44,777 nucleotides of DNA, from NCBI GenBank assembly GCA_964460185.1, contig CAYWTM010000014.1:1-44777 (forward strand), read 5' to 3'. Below, one piece after another: positions 43,221-44,777 of this stretch (position 1 is its first letter; every line of letters starts with the position of its first letter). The translations under genes and the position numbers were made by a program. The notes beneath the pieces are model-generated. The model made no database searches. It saw only the letters and a program-made list of their open reading frames with translations, and was not told the origin of the DNA. Source of the DNA: JAVJPJ01 sp040217295. GTDB taxonomy: Bacteria > Pseudomonadota > Alphaproteobacteria > Rhodobacterales > Rhodobacteraceae.

Positions 43221-43631
43221 GCATAAGGGAAAAACCTTTGATAATTCATTTACAGGCAGACGCGCGATGGCCCGGCGCGCCAGTCAGGGTGTGCTGGCCC
43301 GCGGGCTTGCCGCGCCGGCACTTGCACGAACAGCACCTGGTTCGATCCAGATGGACCGCAGCATCGCCCAAGGCGAGCGCTGCGCCTGATCTGGCGGTTT
43401 TGCCGGATCCACGGGGCCCAAGAGACGCGCAAGATCGGGCGCTGGTCGTCCAAGGGATGCGGGGGCCTTGCACCAAACGCATTGCCGATCTTCGGGGATT
43501 TGCCTGCGGTGCAACGCAAGTGTTGCTTATTTGACGACATCAGTGCAAACGTATCTTCAGGACGAATTTGGCGGCATTGCATTCATGTGTCTTTGCTGAT
43601 TAAACAAATCGTACGAGGTACAGTCTTGGGT
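43221..43631. other. Intergenic stretch without a recognisable gene
   Basis: Several short open frames exist on both strands (for example minus 43250-43582), but they overlap each other, lack ribosome-binding sites and show no recognisable domain. The sequence is GC-rich to about 43450 and then AT-richer, where the promoter of the next small gene should be. GGTTCGATCC near 43340 imitates a tRNA T-loop, but its stems do not pair. Confidence 0.5.
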
Positions 43632-43663
43632 GCCCTTAATTTGCGCATAGTGCGCGAAAGGGC
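43632..43663 (+). promoter_or_regulatory. Leader hairpin before the 61-aa gene
   Basis: GCCCTT (43632-43637) pairs with AAGGGC (43658-43663), and inside it TTGCGCA pairs with TGCGCGA around a TAG loop, leaving an AAT bulge: 13 pairs with one G-T. It ends seven bases before the GGAGG ribosome-binding site (43671-43675). It may stabilise the message or control access to the site. Confidence 0.55.
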
Positions 43664-43680
43664 GTATCTTGGAGGATATT

Positions 43681-43866
43681 ATGAAGAAACTCGCTCTCGC
43701 TGCTGCACTGTCGGTTGTCGCCACTGGCGCATTTGCCGGCGGCTACGTGGAACCCGTCATCGAGCCCGTCGTAATCGTGGAAGACACGTCTTCCTCGGCC
43801 GGTGGTATCTTGGTGCCGATCCTCGCAATCATCCTGATTGGTGCTGCAATCGCTGCAAACGACTAA
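43681..43866 (+). CDS. Small exported peptide with C-terminal hydrophobic segment (61 aa)
   Basis: A 61-residue protein: signal peptide with likely cleavage after AFA (residue 19), a short acidic Val/Pro-rich section (VEPVIEPVVIVED), and a hydrophobic Gly/Ile/Ala segment (about 42-58, GILVPILAIILIGAAI). GGAGG precedes ATG 43681. Own leader hairpin and strong terminator mark it as a monocistronic, probably highly expressed gene. I recall short proteins like this in other Roseobacter-group genomes, sometimes with misleading names; no function can be read from the sequence. Confidence 0.82.
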   Translation: MKKLALAAALSVVATGAFAGGYVEPVIEPVVIVEDTSSSAGGILVPILAIILIGAAIAAND

Positions 43867-43890
43867 TTCTTTTAGTCTGCAGAACAAAAG

Positions 43891-43922
43891 AAAAAGGCGG
43901 CCCGGATATGGGCCGCCTTTTT
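43891..43922 (+). terminator. Strong terminator after the 61-aa gene
   Basis: A perfect 13-pair stem, AAAAAGGCGGCCC with GGGCCGCCTTTTT, and a GGATAT loop, with T-runs on both strands. It can serve the small gene and the convergent rlmN. Confidence 0.92.
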
Positions 43923-43958
43923 CACGTTCGGGGGTTGGCCATGTCCGATCCCGAAGGA

Positions 43959-44777
43959 TCACTGACCTGACGCAACCTCGGCCGCGATTTCGGCACGGGA
44001 TTTGCGGGCCCGTTCGGTTGCGGATTTCAGCTGGCCGCAGGCGGCCATGATGTCCTCGCCGCGTGGTGTGCGGATCGGGGATGCATACCCTGCCTTGTAG
44101 ACGATATCGGCAAAGCGTTCGATCCGCTGCCAGTCGGACCGTTCATAAGGCGCGCCGGGCCATTCGTTGAAGGGGATCAGGTTGATCTTGGCCGGGATGC
44201 CCTTGATCAGCTGCACCAGCCGGCGGGCATCGTCGTCGCTGTCGTTCACGCCCTTCAGCATCACGTATTCAAAGGTGATGCGTTCGGAATTGGACGCCTT
44301 GGGATAGGCGCGCAGGGCGTCCAGAAGTTCGGCAATCGGCCATTTCTTGTTGATCGGCACAAGTTTATCGCGCACCACATCGGTGGTGGCGTGAAAGCTG
44401 ACGGCCAGCATGCAGCCGATTTCCCCGGCGGTGCGGGCAATCTCTGGGACAACCCCCGAGGTCGACAGCGTGATCCGGCGGCGTGACAGGCTGATGCCTT
44501 CGGGGTCCATTGCGATCTTCATCGCGTCGCGGACGTTTTCGAAGTTGTAAAGCGGCTCACCCATGCCCATCAGCACGATATTGGACACAAGGCGCGGGCG
44601 TGCATCACTGCCTTCGCCAGGTTCGGTCCATTCATCCAGATCATCACGGGCCAGCATGACCTGCCCGATGATTTCACCGGCGGTCAGGTTGCGGACCAGT
44701 TTTTGTGTTCCCGTGTGACAGAACGAACAGGTCAGCGTGCACCCGACTTGGGACGAGATGCACAGCGTGCCGCGATC
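43959..44777 (-). CDS. rlmN: 23S rRNA (adenine-C2)-methyltransferase, C-terminal part
   Basis: Radical SAM enzyme that methylates A2503 of 23S rRNA and A37 of some tRNAs. The frame runs off the window end, leaving the last 272 residues. Visible are the cluster motif C-x3-C-x2-C (GCTLTCSFCHTG), VLMGMGEPLYNFENV, SLSRRRITLSTSGVVP, FEYVMLKGVNDSDDDA and INLIPFNEWPGAPY, plus the C-terminal Cys loop RTPRGEDIMAACGQL that carries the methyl-accepting cysteine. The N-terminal quarter is missing from the window only. Confidence 0.96.
   Translation of the reverse strand, partial: DRGTLCISSQVGCTLTCSFCHTGTQKLVRNLTAGEIIGQVMLARDDLDEWTEPGEGSDARPRLVSNIVLMGMGEPLYNFENVRDAMKIAMDPEGISLSRRRITLSTSGVVPEIARTAGEIGCMLAVSFHATTDVVRDKLVPINKKWPIAELLDALRAYPKASNSERITFEYVMLKGVNDSDDDARRLVQLIKGIPAKINLIPFNEWPGAPYERSDWQRIERFADIVYKAGYASPIRTPRGEDIMAACGQLKSATERARKSRAEIAAEVASGQ

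Noticed and set aside
43332..43356. tRNA-like GGTTCGATCC
   Set aside because: The flanking bases cannot form a T-stem and no acceptor or anticodon arms are present.
43250..43582. Possible 110-residue minus-strand protein in the gap before the small peptide gene
   Set aside because: No start signal, overlapping competing frames, Arg/Pro-rich shadow-like composition and no recognised domain.

Overview
The window reads as a GC-rich chromosomal segment of an alphaproteobacterium of the Rhodobacteraceae (Roseobacter group). This rests on gene order recalled for that group (gpmI-envC-ctpA-rppH; a parvulin-argJ-mutT run facing secA; sfsA-map-radC facing a CinA-like gene), on protein families (ubiG, ferrochelatase, a complete paaABCDE epoxidase set) and on a GAAC-N7-GAAY element of the alphaproteobacterial SOS-box type. 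It is mostly core genome with a few accessory pieces. No phage, insertion sequence, CRISPR array, tRNA or rRNA was seen.

Layout. 1-326: 3' end of an RTX calcium-binding secreted protein. 480-5013: gpmI, envC-like, ctpA, rppH in one tight plus-strand run. 5014-5545: a frameshifted GNAT acetyltransferase relic and a candidate LexA operator. 5546-8491: dnaE2, apparently lacking its C-terminal OB-fold part. 8488-13819: pip, ubiG, a MarR regulator, grxC, comF, an NDUFAF5-like protein and hemH, then an unlisted 45-residue ORF converging on hemH. 14098-16702: mutT, argJ (with a Lys-rich extension) and a parvulin PPIase on the minus strand, facing secA (16925-19636). 19766-22363: two exported proteins, the second a PstS-like/OmpA fusion. 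22565-25025: radC, map, sfsA, facing a CinA-like gene, a GNAT and an OmpA protein. 27708-29559: a LysR regulator divergent from a class II aldolase.

29635-38606 is a phenylacetate catabolism island. The minus strand carries paaZ-paaX-paaA-paaB-paaC-paaD-paaE and the divergent plus strand carries paaI-paaK-tetR. PaaK makes phenylacetyl-CoA, PaaABCDE epoxidises it, PaaZ opens and oxidises the ring product, and PaaI recycles stalled CoA esters. The beta-oxidation genes (paaF, paaG, paaH, paaJ) are not in the window. Two regulators of different families and two clear palindromes suggest dual control. 38730-42661: mtgA, a GST, queG, an NAD-binding epimerase-like protein and a YkuD lipoprotein, converging with a CAP-domain lipoprotein. 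43681-43866: a 61-residue exported peptide with a 5' leader hairpin and a strong terminator, followed by the 3' part of rlmN running off the window end.

No wholly new multi-gene system could be demonstrated. The items most worth a second look are the truncated, apparently SOS-controlled orphan dnaE2 beside a GNAT relic; the doubly regulated paa island with a dispersed palindromic element between paaA and paaB; the 45-residue ORF that shares a stop-codon palindrome with hemH and has phased A-tracts upstream; and the 61-residue peptide with its structured leader.
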